DNA from: Conoideocrella luteorostrata
Lineage: Eukaryota; Ascomycota; Sordariomycetes; Hypocreales; Clavicipitaceae
Reading direction: 5' to 3'
Assembly (NCBI GenBank): GCA_032433595.1
Contig: JASWJB010000255.1
Coordinates: 1-64,000 of the forward strand
DNA length: 64,000 nt
Of this stretch, positions 45,824-56,303 are shown in pieces (position 1 is the stretch's first letter; every line of letters begins with the position of its first letter). The notes beneath the pieces were generated by a model. It did no database searches. It saw only the letters and a list, made by a program, of their open reading frames with translations, and had not been told where the DNA came from. The translations under genes and the position numbers were made by a program.

Positions 45824-48719
45824 ATGGACGCGCCTGATCCCCAGCCATGGGGACTTGGGCTTCGTACCAGGATGAAGTAAGTGCTTCATGACTTACTAAC
45901 ATGCTTTGAGCTTCTAGAAACTAACATGGAACGCGTTACAGAGCACCCCCACCGTCTTTCATCGTCTTCTTTCCGGCACGAGATCATCCCACCTTCCTTG
46001 ACGGCAACGCTACCACTCTCGTCGGGACGCCTCAGATGAACATGTCAGTACACGGATATCTGGCCGTCGTATAGATGTATATGAAACCTTTTTTCTTACT
46101 AACATCACTCGTTCGATGCTCCAGCTCTTGGTATTGCTCCTTGGTGGCCCCTAAACCGATTTCTCGACTACCAGCATGGCATCGCGTTCCCACGGAGGCG
46201 TACCCCGGCAAAGACGGTGCACGGTCTACCCGCATTATTATGAGACGCATCTTTCACTCGGATCCACGGCTCAGAAAGAAACCTATACAGGCTCAAGCCG
46301 TTTGTGCGGAAGTGTCAGCTGCCGAAGAAGCTGCCAAATGGATCAAGGCTGACCAACTCGAACTGCCAAATGCCAAGTTACGAAAGACAATGTCTTACGA
46401 GCCTTCTGATGCACAATATGAATCTTTCGGTGCTCCTCAGTCTGTTGCTGAGATGGCAAGTCTCTACTTAGAAGCTAAGGGTATAGTTAACATTTGAACT
46501 TGTGTCGGAAGAACTCAATACTGACTTGGGATGCAGTTGACATCGTCAATGGGCTGATGCAAATCCCCCGTGAACTTCTCCAGAAAGAGGTCCAAGAGCT
46601 GCGTTCTCTCAAAAGAACCCGAGGTGTTGCTCCTATGAAGAGAAGCCTCGACAAGTACAACTGTATTGAGGAACATGGATTGTATGGCGGATACAGGATC
46701 AACTCCTATGAGCAGCTTATGCCCATCATCAGGAAGGCAGCGGAATTTGGTGAAACCTCAATCGACCTAACGTCTGCTTGCATTGCGGAAATATCGGCCA
46801 ATTTCGTCAGAATTGGTCGACATAATCCACGCCGCCGGATTAGCCTCCAGGGCATCCCCCGTCTACCAGTTGTCCTTGACGCACCTGAGCCTATTAAGAG
46901 CGAGGTCTCACTGGTGTTGCCTCATGCCGGGTCGACTCCTGATGCTAAGTCACCAACCAAGAAAAGTCCCAAACTGGCCAATCCCCTCAAGGCAACTCCT
47001 CGACGTCTGAGTGATACTGTCGTCAAGTTGACTCCTGCTGCTACTCCTCATATTGAACCTTCCCCGACTAAGTCACCTGCGACACCCTCTACCCCTTTTA
47101 TTACCACGCCTCGTCTCTCTTCCCCCCATTTTGTCAATCCTTTGCAGCAGAATAAAGCTGAAGGAAATCCCGAGCTTGGTCTAGTTGCATCTATTCCGGC
47201 GTCAACTCCAGTTATGAGTTCGCCATCTTTCCATCCGACAATACCTTCCGATATTTCCCAAATAGAATTTGGGCCTATTACGCCCACCTTTGAGTCTTCG
47301 CGTTGGCTCAATAGCAACGTCGCTGCTATGACCAAACGCCCTATCAAGAAGACTAGTCGACGCAAGAGCGAGCCACTCATTCGAAATTGTTTTAAGGAAC
47401 AGGCCGCCCGCCGACGTTCTGCTTCACCACATCATCTTGTCTTCCAAGGTGATGTCACCTTCAACACACCTGAATCGGCTAAAAAGACAGTCGTTAGAGG
47501 TCATACGCCAGATCAGCTTGACTCGTCCGAGCCTACCTTGAGCATGATGACGCCTGCCATTTCCTGGGGCAAAATGACAGGCCGCAAGTCTGGTGATGGT
47601 GTTCAGAGCACCCCAATACAAAGCCGAGCTCTTCCTCTGAACGGTGTCTACACTGTCGACATGCAGCAGAACCCTGATATTTTCAGGGCTCCAGCCAAAC
47701 CGTCTGAACCTAGTCCTACCGCCGCCGTCGATATCCTTGCCGGCATTGCTCAAGGTCGTTGCGATGACCAGGCTAAGGTTCTGGTTACAGAAGAGAATGG
47801 AAGACTCGTTGTTCGGTTTAAGTTACCAACAGAGTACGCGTATAAATTTCCCAACAGCCAAGGTGTGGATGAATCTCGGTTCACTGTGACACCATCTATC
47901 ATATCTTCATCACCTCGCATCACCTTCGATAGCCATCAGTTGAATACTGCCGAGGACATCGAGCTGGCCCCCACAACGCCAGAGGTGAAGCCCGACGATG
48001 ACAGTCCGGGACGTGATTACATGATAGCCTTTATCAAGCGAACCAGCAAGAAAAGACTCTCAACAACGGAGAGTGGCTCTCCAATTGCAAACCCACTTAA
48101 GCGTACTCCCCTTGGAGTTAAGAGCTCCAATCCTACTAGCCCGTTGAAGAGCCCTTTGAGGAGCCCTTTGAGGAGCCCTTTGAAGAGCAAACGCAAGGCG
48201 GTGAGTGACTCGCCCAGCTTTGGCACTCAAACCACCAAAGCAACCGAGCCGGTGCTTAAAAAGCCTCGAAGAGCCGATAAGCCCAGCTCACAGAAGCAAG
48301 ATAGCGATGGGACGGTCAACCCTCTTTGCACCCGCAGATCTACTAGATTGCGAAGCCAAAAGCATGCACCACCATCCAAGTCTTCTATCCCAACTGCAAT
48401 CAAATTAGGAGCTCGAACAGGCAGCGGACGTGGTGATCTGAACTCAACCACTCGAAGCCAACAACAGGATGTTTCAAACCAGACACGCATGAACACTCGC
48501 AAGAATAAGGGCAACGCTGAGTATCCTGCTCAAGTCTTGGCTAAGTACCACGAAGAGCGGCTTCGTGAATCCAGTGACGGATCTAGCGAGGGATCTACCG
48601 AGTCTGATAAAGGCCGCAAACGTGTTGTTGGTTGGAAGACGCCTCTTGAAGTGCGTCAAGAGAAGAAACCTAAAAGGGCGCAAAGAGTTACACGGGCTTC
48701 GGCTCGGGTACGAGCCTAA
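45824..48719 (+). CDS. Large Ser/Pro/Lys-rich, probably nuclear hypothetical protein (897 aa)
   Basis: No family recognised. Four exons: 45824-45876, 45942-46043, 46125-46480 and 46537-48719, with GT-AG introns of 65, 81 and 56 nt and a continuous frame. The N-terminal ~280 residues look folded (SFIVFFPARDHPTFLDG, SWYCSLVAPKPISRLPAW, LYGGYRINSYEQLMPII). The rest is disordered, with many S/T-P sites, basic clusters (KRPIKKTSRRKSEPL) and a four-copy SPLK/SPLR repeat from 12-bp tandem repeats at 48138-48185. The C-terminus ends in an Arg/Lys-rich segment (RAQRVTRASARVRA). Abundant S/T-P motifs plus basic signals suggest a nuclear phosphoprotein, possibly chromatin or cell-cycle linked; this is inference only. 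Confidence 0.75.
48138..48185. repeat. Four in-frame 12-bp tandem repeats (SPLK/SPLR)
   Basis: Four copies of AGCCCnTTGAnG, the middle two identical, within the large hypothetical gene. They encode SPLK, SPLR, SPLR and SPLK. Each has the S-P-x-K/R form of a CDK consensus. Confidence 0.9.
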
Positions 48720-49410
48720 GCGATTTTTTATTTGGTTTATTTGGTTTATCTGGAGCGGTTCTGTCGTTTCTATTTGTCTTTTTCTTTTCTAAATTTTGGT
48801 TTTTGTGTGAAAAGCGATGGCGTCGATTGGGCATAGGCACAAGGAAAAGCGAATGATTTTGTTGTTGTTTACTTTATTATTATTCTCTTCTTTTTTCCTC
48901 AGTGGGTTTGTTCACTTGTTGGATGATAGCGTTTTGGTTGTTGATACTTGTATAGAGAGATACCACAGCGATTGGAAATGATATTATTATGACACAATTT
49001 GATCATGACTTGATACGACCATGCCTGCCTTGCTGTGTAGTAGCGGCGTGGGCTTAAGCAGCTTCCCCCACATGCTCTGCGACGTTGTAACCACAGACAA
49101 ACGACATCAGGAACGACAAGCTCATGACTGGTGACTTCCCACCAAGCCGGGCCAAATTGAGCCTGAAGAAGCCCAAAGACTTCGATGACCACTGGTTGCT
49201 GCTGGCCTGACCATGCAATTTTAGACTAGCATACAAAGACCATTTGTCATTTTGAATCTTCGCGAGCTACCTCAAGTCACCTACAACTCCATCCACGTCC
49301 TCGTCAATACGCCTGCCTTCTAGTTCCGGCCCTGCATCTCCCAACCCCGCTTCTTCTCCATCTCAGTCCCTCGCTTTGCAGCAAATTGCATCTGAAGGGA
49401 ACAATTGAAG
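48720..49410. other. Intergenic
   Basis: 3' region of the large hypothetical gene and promoter of the oxygenase gene. Nothing else recognised. Confidence 0.5.
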
Positions 49411-50526
49411 ATGGCGGCAACCTCACAAACAGTCGAGCAGCCCTCGACAATTCAGCTCCGGCTAGCTTCTGGCGAGGGGCCGGTTACTCGAACCGTTCTG
49501 CAGACGCCCCCCCGAGATGCACTCCCCTCTGAAACACCGGTAATCGACATTACACGAATCTTTAGCTCATGTTTGGAGGATCGACAAGCTGTGGCAAGGG
49601 AGGTACATAACGCGGCTACGAGTAATGGCTTCTTTTATATTTCGAATCACGGTGTGCCGGAGGACGTCGTCAAGGAAGTCTACCATGCTACGTTATCATA
49701 CTTCCGCCAAGATCTGGACATCAAGATGGCATCGGATACCGCGCTGAGCCATGGCAAAAAGTCAGGCTACCGTCCGTCGGCTAGCCAGCGCGTCAACCCC
49801 GATGAAGGTGCTGACCACAGGGAGTCTTTCTCATGGACTTATGATCCCAAATATGATCCCGATATATGTAATATCAATACGGTCCCAGAGTATGCGCGCA
49901 AGCACATGCGGAATGATGAGTTCCCCTGGGAATCAACCTCCCACATGCCACATTTCAAAGAAGCGTTAGTTCCGTACATTCAAGCCTGTCTCAAGCTAGC
50001 CAAAGCTTTAACTCGAACCTTTGCGCTGTCGTTAAACGTCGCCGAGGACTACTTCGACTCCAAAATCAAGTACCCCGACTCCATGATGCTGTTGAACTAC
50101 TATCCGCAAAAGCCGCCGCATGCTCCTACAGACCCTTTGAAGCAGGTATCTCTCGGCTCACACACGGACTTTCGGCTCTTCACCATCCTCTGGCAAGATT
50201 CTACGGGCGGGCTGCAAATTCTCAATCGGGAGGGCCAATGGATCAACGCGCGGCCGGTTCCGAACACGTTTGTCGTCAATATTGCAGATTTTATGCAGAG
50301 AATTACAAATGACAAGTATGTAAGCACGGTGCACCGCGCGCATAACTGGAGCGGCGAGGAGAGAGTAAGCATTCCGTTCTTTTGGGGATTCGGGGCGCAG
50401 GAGAGGTGTGGCGTTTTGGACAGCTGTGTGGGGGAGGGCGAGGAGATGAGGTATGAGGAGATTGGAACGGGGGAGTGGACAGAGAGGAGGCTGAGAGAGT
50501 TGCTTAGCTGGGGTAGAGAAGTTTGA
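49411..50526 (+). CDS. 2-oxoglutarate/Fe(II)-dependent oxygenase, isopenicillin N synthase-like (371 aa)
   Basis: A non-haem iron oxygenase, probably cytosolic. Single exon. The N-terminal DIOX_N-like region contains PVIDITRIF and NGFFYISNHGVP. The catalytic jelly-roll has NYYPQKPP, then GSHTDF with iron ligands His251 and Asp253, then STVHRAHN with His308, and RVSIPFF with Arg318, which would hold 2-oxoglutarate. All expected residues are present, so the enzyme looks active. Related fungal proteins act in secondary metabolism, hormone or thymine-type hydroxylation; the substrate here cannot be told. It does not sit in a recognisable biosynthetic cluster. The start is the ATG after AATTGAAG; a TTG two codons upstream is ignored. 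Confidence 0.92.
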   Translation: MAATSQTVEQPSTIQLRLASGEGPVTRTVLQTPPRDALPSETPVIDITRIFSSCLEDRQAVAREVHNAATSNGFFYISNHGVPEDVVKEVYHATLSYFRQDLDIKMASDTALSHGKKSGYRPSASQRVNPDEGADHRESFSWTYDPKYDPDICNINTVPEYARKHMRNDEFPWESTSHMPHFKEALVPYIQACLKLAKALTRTFALSLNVAEDYFDSKIKYPDSMMLLNYYPQKPPHAPTDPLKQVSLGSHTDFRLFTILWQDSTGGLQILNREGQWINARPVPNTFVVNIADFMQRITNDKYVSTVHRAHNWSGEERVSIPFFWGFGAQERCGVLDSCVGEGEEMRYEEIGTGEWTERRLRELLSWGREV

Positions 50527-51664
50527 GGTGAGAATTGGGATTTGTGTAGAATTTTGATTGATGTAAGGAGATATAGTGAGCGCGTATTTGCAGTGGAATA
50601 CAATAAAGAAGTTGGATGGTTTGACCTACTTGGCTTGCCATGGCTCCCCGACTACAAAAACCGTAAGGGGCCTTTTAGTTCTTGCATGTAGAAACTCTAG
50701 ATCCGTGGTATTTCACGATGGTGTTTTGTCAATCTCATTTCTCTATGGAATTATTGCTGCAGTCCTCGCAACCCCCAGGTTTGTTACATACAGTAACTAT
50801 CCATCCGACCCTCCTCTGGACTCCGTACCTGGTACTAGGTTGTCCCTTCATCACCACAGACATGATGGAGCGACAGCAGAGAAAGACAGAACAATGTCCA
50901 TAATAGCTACAGTTTCGACTCTGGACAGAATTTTCCAGCCATTCAACTGGAATCAGATCTGTTGAGAAAGCCCCTGCACATCCTAGCTGACAGGCCTCAG
51001 AAGCGGCGGCACAAAAGTTCGTCCCAAGACCACCCACCACATCTCTGCATCTCACGTAAACCCGCGCGCGACGAACCGAGCCCATCGACCAGCTAGTTAG
51101 TTCGTTACTGCACTGGCTTCTTACCCATGTGTAGCTTATTCCGCCCAATGCCAAGAGAAGGATTCGAGGTGTTGAGTACCCAAGTCAGGAAGGTGGCTTT
51201 CCTGGGTTGAGGTTCTGGAATCGGCATGTAAGCCTTGGCATCTGACAGTGGGATTTAAAGTATCTCCTCCCCCGTCCCCCGTCCCCCGTCCCCCGGTCTC
51301 TGAGGCTGGCGTCCTAATCCGCCCTGGATGATCGACAAGTTGTACCCATCACGCTGCTGCTGCTGCTGACATCTGGGATCTGGGGATCCAAGGCACTCCC
51401 CATACGCAGTGTTGGCTTTAAAGGGGTGAGTTGCTTCGCGAGCAAAACGCATCTTACGCCGAGACTTCTGCTGTTACCTCCCCCCCGCATGTCCCCCGCG
51501 ACATAAATGAATCCAATATCTTGGCTCGGGAGAAAAAAGATACTTAAAGCCCCGCTGCGTCTGGCTGCTCCGGTCCCAACTCTCTCCCTCTCCCTCTCTG
51601 TTACTACACAACCTATCCTGCTTACTTTTCAAAGCTCTACAAATTTGAAACACCATATCAAAAT
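50527..51664. other. Intergenic with CCCCCGT repeats
   Basis: No supported ORF. Tandem CCCCCGT units at about 51267-51295. CT-rich leader just before the small peptide gene. Confidence 0.5.
51267..51295. repeat. Tandem CCCCCGT repeats
   Basis: About three to four heptamer units rich in C. Confidence 0.8.
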
Positions 51665-51853
51665 ATGCTCTCTAAGAAGATCGCCCTTTTAGCCCTTGCC
51701 GCCTTGGCAGCCGCGAACCCCCTCGCTGCAAAGAAGCCAACTCTGGCAGAGTGCTGCTGCTGCAATGGCGGCCCATCCGTCGGATGCGATGCCAACCAGG
51801 ACTGTTCGCGGATTTCGAAGCAGACTTGCCACCATACCGTATGCCCATTCTAA
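51665..51853 (+). CDS. Small secreted cysteine-rich peptide (62 aa)
   Basis: No named family recognised. The ATG follows AAAAT after a CT-rich leader. Residues 1-17 (MLSKKIALLALAALAAA) form a clear signal peptide, with a KK at 23-24 that could be a propeptide cleavage point. The mature part of about 38-45 residues has eight cysteines at 30, 31, 32, 33, 41, 47, 55 and 60, starting with four in a row, so four disulfides are possible. Size, secretion and cysteine density match candidate effectors or antimicrobial-type peptides of filamentous fungi, but no activity is implied by sequence alone. Ends VCPF with no obvious GPI or membrane signal. Confidence 0.75.
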   Translation: MLSKKIALLALAALAAANPLAAKKPTLAECCCCNGGPSVGCDANQDCSRISKQTCHHTVCPF

Positions 51854-52115
51854 AAACAGCAAAACTAAAGGCGTACATCAGCTCGGATAAAGCATAGTTT
51901 ATGGTTGATTAGAGCCGGTGCTGTGAAGGGATGGTGAAATCAGAATGTTTGGCATGGCTTGGATGAGTTAGATTGGATGCATCGGAGGTTGAAATAGAAG
52001 CTCTGGGGTATCGAATGCATGATTTTGGGAGGAACGAGTCGGTTAAAAGTTCATGACAGTCGTAAATGGACTCTTATTAGTAGCACTGCTACATAGAACG
52101 TTCGCTATGATTGAA

Positions 52116-53803
52116 CTATACTTCAAACTTTTCGTCCATGTCCAAGTCCCCTGATAGACGAGAGGTTCCCAATGCCGCCCACCCTTGACGGACGGGAACT
52201 TGCGAGACAGTTTTTTGAATGGGCTCTGCTTTCAAAGGCTTCTTGGTCTTGGACTGTGCAGACCTCACAGTCTTCACAGGCTTCACAGGCTTCGCAGGCT
52301 TCATAGGCTTCACAGGCTCTTCTGACACCGGTTCAGGCTTGACTTCTGTTTCTTCTTCCTCTTCTTCGGCGACGCCCTCCTCCTCAACTTCGTCTTCGTC
52401 GTCTTCCTCACCGTCGTCGTCCTCATCCTCATCGTCCTCTTCGCTAGAGTCTCCAGATCCATCACTCTCGTCTTCGCTCCCAGGGTCGTAATCTTCTTCA
52501 TCTTCATCCTCGTCATCCTGCAGCTCCTGCTCAACCTCGAGCTGAGCCTTTTCTAATTCTGTTGGTCCATCACCGGCACCATTGAGATTTGTGTCATCTG
52601 AGCCCTTCTTTAAGCCCCGATTTTCGGCTAGCTGCAGCTTAGCTTTCCGTTGTTCTGCCATGCTTCGGTCCTGCAGACCATTACGCTTCACGTAATCATC
52701 AATACCGCCGTAATCTTGTTGATCTAGCATGCCAAACTCTAGTTCTTCGTTGGGCTCGCCATCCCCCGCAAAGGTTTCTAAAACAATATTGAATGTGATT
52801 TGCAGAATGTTGGTGTAGCTGAACGCAGCGATGCGATTCAGAGGAATAAATATCAAAGGCTTTTTGAAGCCCCACAGTATTCCGTTTTCCAGGAAGAATA
52901 GGTATCCATCTTTGGAACCCCTGAAGCCGCTTACATGGACGGCTTTCTCATTTGGTCGTTGTGGTTGGCGAACGGCGCTGTGGAACTTGTTTGGGTCGGC
53001 GGATATAAGGTCAATCGCGTTGCCAGCTGCGCGTAGTCGCCTTTCAAATGCCCAGTGGAAAAGCGATCTGTACGTGTCCGACACTGCAGCTGCGGACGCC
53101 GCCTCAGAGCCCCCAATGACACCCTCTTTGGGTGCTGTGGCGGGAACCGTAAACACTAAAGGCTCGACCGTGGGAGGGTTTGTCTTTGATGGCAGGCAGG
53201 TGCCTATGGGAAACAGGACATAATTGTGCTGTATCTGTGTCTTGTCGGGCACAGGCAAGTAGAATATATACTCTGTTCAACTGTTAGAGATATAAAAGAT
53301 ATCCCAGGGGACGTCATATTCAGATCTGGGCGCATACCGATGTCTTGCCAAGCGTAGGTTATTTGCGGAATTGGGGTTGACGTTCCTGTAACCTGGGCGT
53401 ATATAAAGTTCTGAGTGAGACAAAGCTCAAACTTCTTTCTTTGAGGGACGGAAACAGATATTTCCTTGACCTGCAATAGTACAGACTCATCTCTGGCATT
53501 GCCCAGCACCGACGCAGGCAACGCTTTTTGTGTTCCGTTGAAACCCGTCGCAGGCTGTAATGGGTCGACTTTCCGTCTCTTGGATGCTGGTTCCCCGTTC
53601 GTCTGCTGCTCGTAGACATGATTGGCGATCTCGTTGAACAGGGCTACGCGTCCGGGGGAATCTAAATACTGATAAGTTTGCGAGAAAACCTCTGCAGGCG
53701 AGGGGGCTACACACGTACCGGCGGCTCTTTTGATACCGTCAATTATGTCCGGTCGCGATTGGAAAATGTGGCCGAGTTTCTGGGAGTCGAGGATAGCGGA
53801 CAT
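52116..53803 (-). CDS. RTT106: Histone chaperone Rtt106 (540 aa)
   Basis: Binds H3-H4 for nucleosome assembly and silencing in the nucleus. Exons 53803-53338 and 53272-52116, with a 65-nt intron (GTATGC donor, GAACAG acceptor). An alternative CTAACAG acceptor upstream would break the frame. N-terminal helical dimerisation region ([26 protein letters not shown]), an NLS-like SKRRKV, then tandem PH-like domains ([38 protein letters not shown] and [20 protein letters not shown]). A long acidic Asp/Glu tract (about residues 400-460) is followed by a Lys/Pro/Val repeat from five 9-bp units. The acidic tail is usual for histone chaperones. Length fits the family (about 450-550). Confidence 0.93.
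52273..52317. repeat. Five 9-bp tandem repeats in RTT106
   Basis: TTCACAGGC-type units on the plus strand encode a Lys-Pro-X tripeptide array ([15 protein letters not shown] region) in the Rtt106 C-terminal tail. Confidence 0.9.
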
Positions 53804-54298
53804 GGCGAAAAATTTGTAGATCTTGCCAATTCGGTCTCATTTGATGATTTATGGGTGATATTGAACGCGACCGATTAGGGGAAAGATGAAGACAAATCGA
53901 AAATCGTTGTAATAGACGCCGACATTGAAAGCGGCGACAATTAAAGCAACAGACGTCGACGCGTTTAGTGATTACATAAGGCGCTGGCCACTGTTTTTCA
54001 TCATTTTTATAACAGGGCAGGAGTGGCCACGGAGCAGTGACGCTGCGCTATAGTTACTCCGTAGTGTACGGAGTAGTGTATGTCTGGGTTAACTGGACCA
54101 ACGGGGAACCAACTGACCTCTCTCCCTCTGGACCCCGCCATGAGACAGATCGACGATGCTTCTGATGCGGCTTCAGAGCTAGAGCATTTCTCCTCATGCG
54201 CGAGCAGGCGATACTTGCCGGATTTTCACACCTGATTTGGTAGCTTAAAGACTCCAAGGCTGCATTACCTTGCAGGCAGAGCCTGTTTTCGGGCGACC
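53804..54298. promoter_or_regulatory. Divergent RTT106/VFA1 promoter
   Basis: A 495-bp region between two divergent genes. It contains the 21-bp inverted repeat at 54055-54075. Confidence 0.6.
54055..54075. repeat. Inverted repeat TACTCCGTA-GTG-TACGGAGTA
   Basis: Two perfect inverted 9-mers separated by three bases, about 225 bp before VFA1 and about 250 bp before RTT106. Confidence 0.9.
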
Positions 54299-55069
54299 AT
54301 GTCGGCACCGTTTCCCAATTTGTACAGTCATAGAAGAGTTGCTGAGACGTCAGCTAAAGCCTGCGATATTTGCTATAAACCTAGCACCTCCGTACTCATC
54401 ACTGCAGATAAAAAAGTAAGCTGTAGAACCTCCGGTGCCGGGCTCGAGGAATATGCACGGATGCCAAAGCTGACGCCGAAGAAGGACTTTTTCTACGTTT
54501 GCCCCAGCCATCTGAAAGACAGGTACTTTTGCACACCAAAAGTCGATGAAGAGGCTATCAAGGCGAAGCGGGAAATGACAATTACGGAAGAGGTACTGAA
54601 GTTGAAAAAGGAGTACGAAGACAAGCAGCGGAAAAAGAGAGATAAAGAATTGAAAGATAAAGACAAAGACAAAGACAAAGATAACGACAAAGATAACGAC
54701 AAAGATAACGACAAAGATAACGACAAAGACAAAGAAAAGGAAAAGGACAAGGACAAGGAAGAGAGTGAAGAGAAATCCGCCAAGTCGCCAGCTGGAAATG
54801 TATGTTTCGCTTCATTTCTTCTCTTGGGTTGTATTAATTGGACCACTAGGACACACCGACTCCAGATGATGAGCCAAGGGTATTTGAACTTAAGAGGTGC
54901 GGCTATGGAGAATCCTAGATGAAAATCGGCTATGCTAACAGTACGTAGTACATTCTATCAGCAGCGGCTTCAGCGAAAGCGTCAAACTGAAGCGGCCAAA
55001 AGGGATAGAGACCGAATTTCCCAACCCGGATACTTTCCTTCCGTGCCGTCTGAACCGCCAACAAAATGA
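54299..55069 (+). CDS. VFA1: VPS4-associated protein 1, Vfa1-like (199 aa)
   Basis: Binds and modulates the Vps4 AAA ATPase in endosomal ESCRT recycling. Exons: 54299-54415, 54485-54799, 54850-54896 and 54949-55069. Splicing joins CDICYKPSTSVLITADKK to DFFYVCPSHLKDRYFC, giving the Zn-ribbon-like CxxC...CPSHLKDR...C motif of the family. Later exons restore FELKSTFYQQRLQRKR and AAKRDRDR before QPGYFPSVPSEPPTK, a typical C-terminus. The middle is a charged coiled coil with a Lys/Asp repeat (DKDN) from four perfect 12-bp units. Intron 1 is 69 nt with no in-frame stop, so an unspliced reading continues. Intron 3 has an unusual GTGCGG donor but is needed to reach the conserved end. Confidence 0.88.
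54680..54727. repeat. Four perfect 12-bp tandem repeats in VFA1
   Basis: GATAACGACAAA repeated four times without change, encoding Asp-Asn-Asp-Lys units and flanked by further GACAAA units. Confidence 0.95.
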
Positions 55070-56303
55070 CATGCGAGCATTCGTACCTTTTATTGCAACG
55101 GCTGAAACTTCGGAGACATGGAACCAGTTTTTGCAAACCAAAGGGAAGTCTAGGTTCATATTTAGTACCATTGTTGCCGGAATACCTGTAGATTGAGCAG
55201 CTTCAATTACCGGAACTGCTTCGTGGTTATTTTCTTCACGGCGAGGATGGATAAACAATCGGCCAAGTAAAACCTTCGGACTATAAATTAGTCAAGTTCC
55301 TTGGAGCGGAACTGCATCAGGGTCTGGTTTGTTGCTGTGAAGAGGGTTGTAGCGGTTGCTGCTGTGGTCAATCTCAACAAAACCCGAACGTGTCGTCGCC
55401 GCAACGGGCTCTACATTACATATATTTTAGAAAAACGAGCCCAAAGAGCTATTCTGTCCTGGATGACGTGATGCCATCGAGTGCGAGCATCTTTGTGCAC
55501 GTTTATCATGACATTTTTCACCAAGATACTAACCCGGGTGGCTCCTTTTATTCATACTACTCTAATAATATGTAGACCTGTTCTATAAGTCGTTGTAAGA
55601 ACAAAGTGTAATGGATCAAGGATATTTTCTTCAACGCAAGGTTCCCCAGACGAGCTGTCCACAGTGAAAGCATCTGATGTTATATGCACCTGGCCTCTTA
55701 GACTCTTCCTCATCTACTCTAGGTGGAGGTTTTGAACGTTCCAACGACAATTGGATGTACGTCAGGCCGTATCGCTTCTCCGTGTCTGTGCATACCTGAC
55801 TTGTAAGTGAGTTGAGGTTGCGCGACGCATCATGGGTATTTTTCCTCCCCCTTATCAAATTGTTCGTAATGGCGCCTATCTTGTATCGCTAGATATGCAG
55901 GGAGCTGAGACAAACAGAGAGACGAAGCTGTTAAAGAGGCTGCTGCCGGCATTCCACTTACACTGTAACTACCATTTCCATGTTTTCGGTCTTAGGTTCA
56001 CATTTCCACCGTGGGCATGATTATTTGCTGTGCTCCCGAAGAGTCCTTTAACTTACGACCGGCAATAGCACGCTTCAAGAACGCGGAAGCTTGGCTGGGA
56101 CTTGGGGCTTGACGTTCTGGCTGGTTTCTTTATTTTTTCCAGCACGATAGCGATTATTGTATGGCAGAAGGTGGAAAGGGATAGCTGACCTAGAGTACTG
56201 TAGAGCTGCGATTCATGCTACGGTTCGATACAATTACACATCACATAGCCTGCTACAGGACGGACAGATGCCTCATCGCTGTAGTATACACGTCGTGAAA
56301 CCC
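55070..56303. other. Intergenic, convergent 3' region
   Basis: Between VFA1 and the esterase gene. Open frames overlapping 54930-55258 on the minus strand are shadows of VFA1 or unsupported. Nothing else recognised. Confidence 0.5.
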
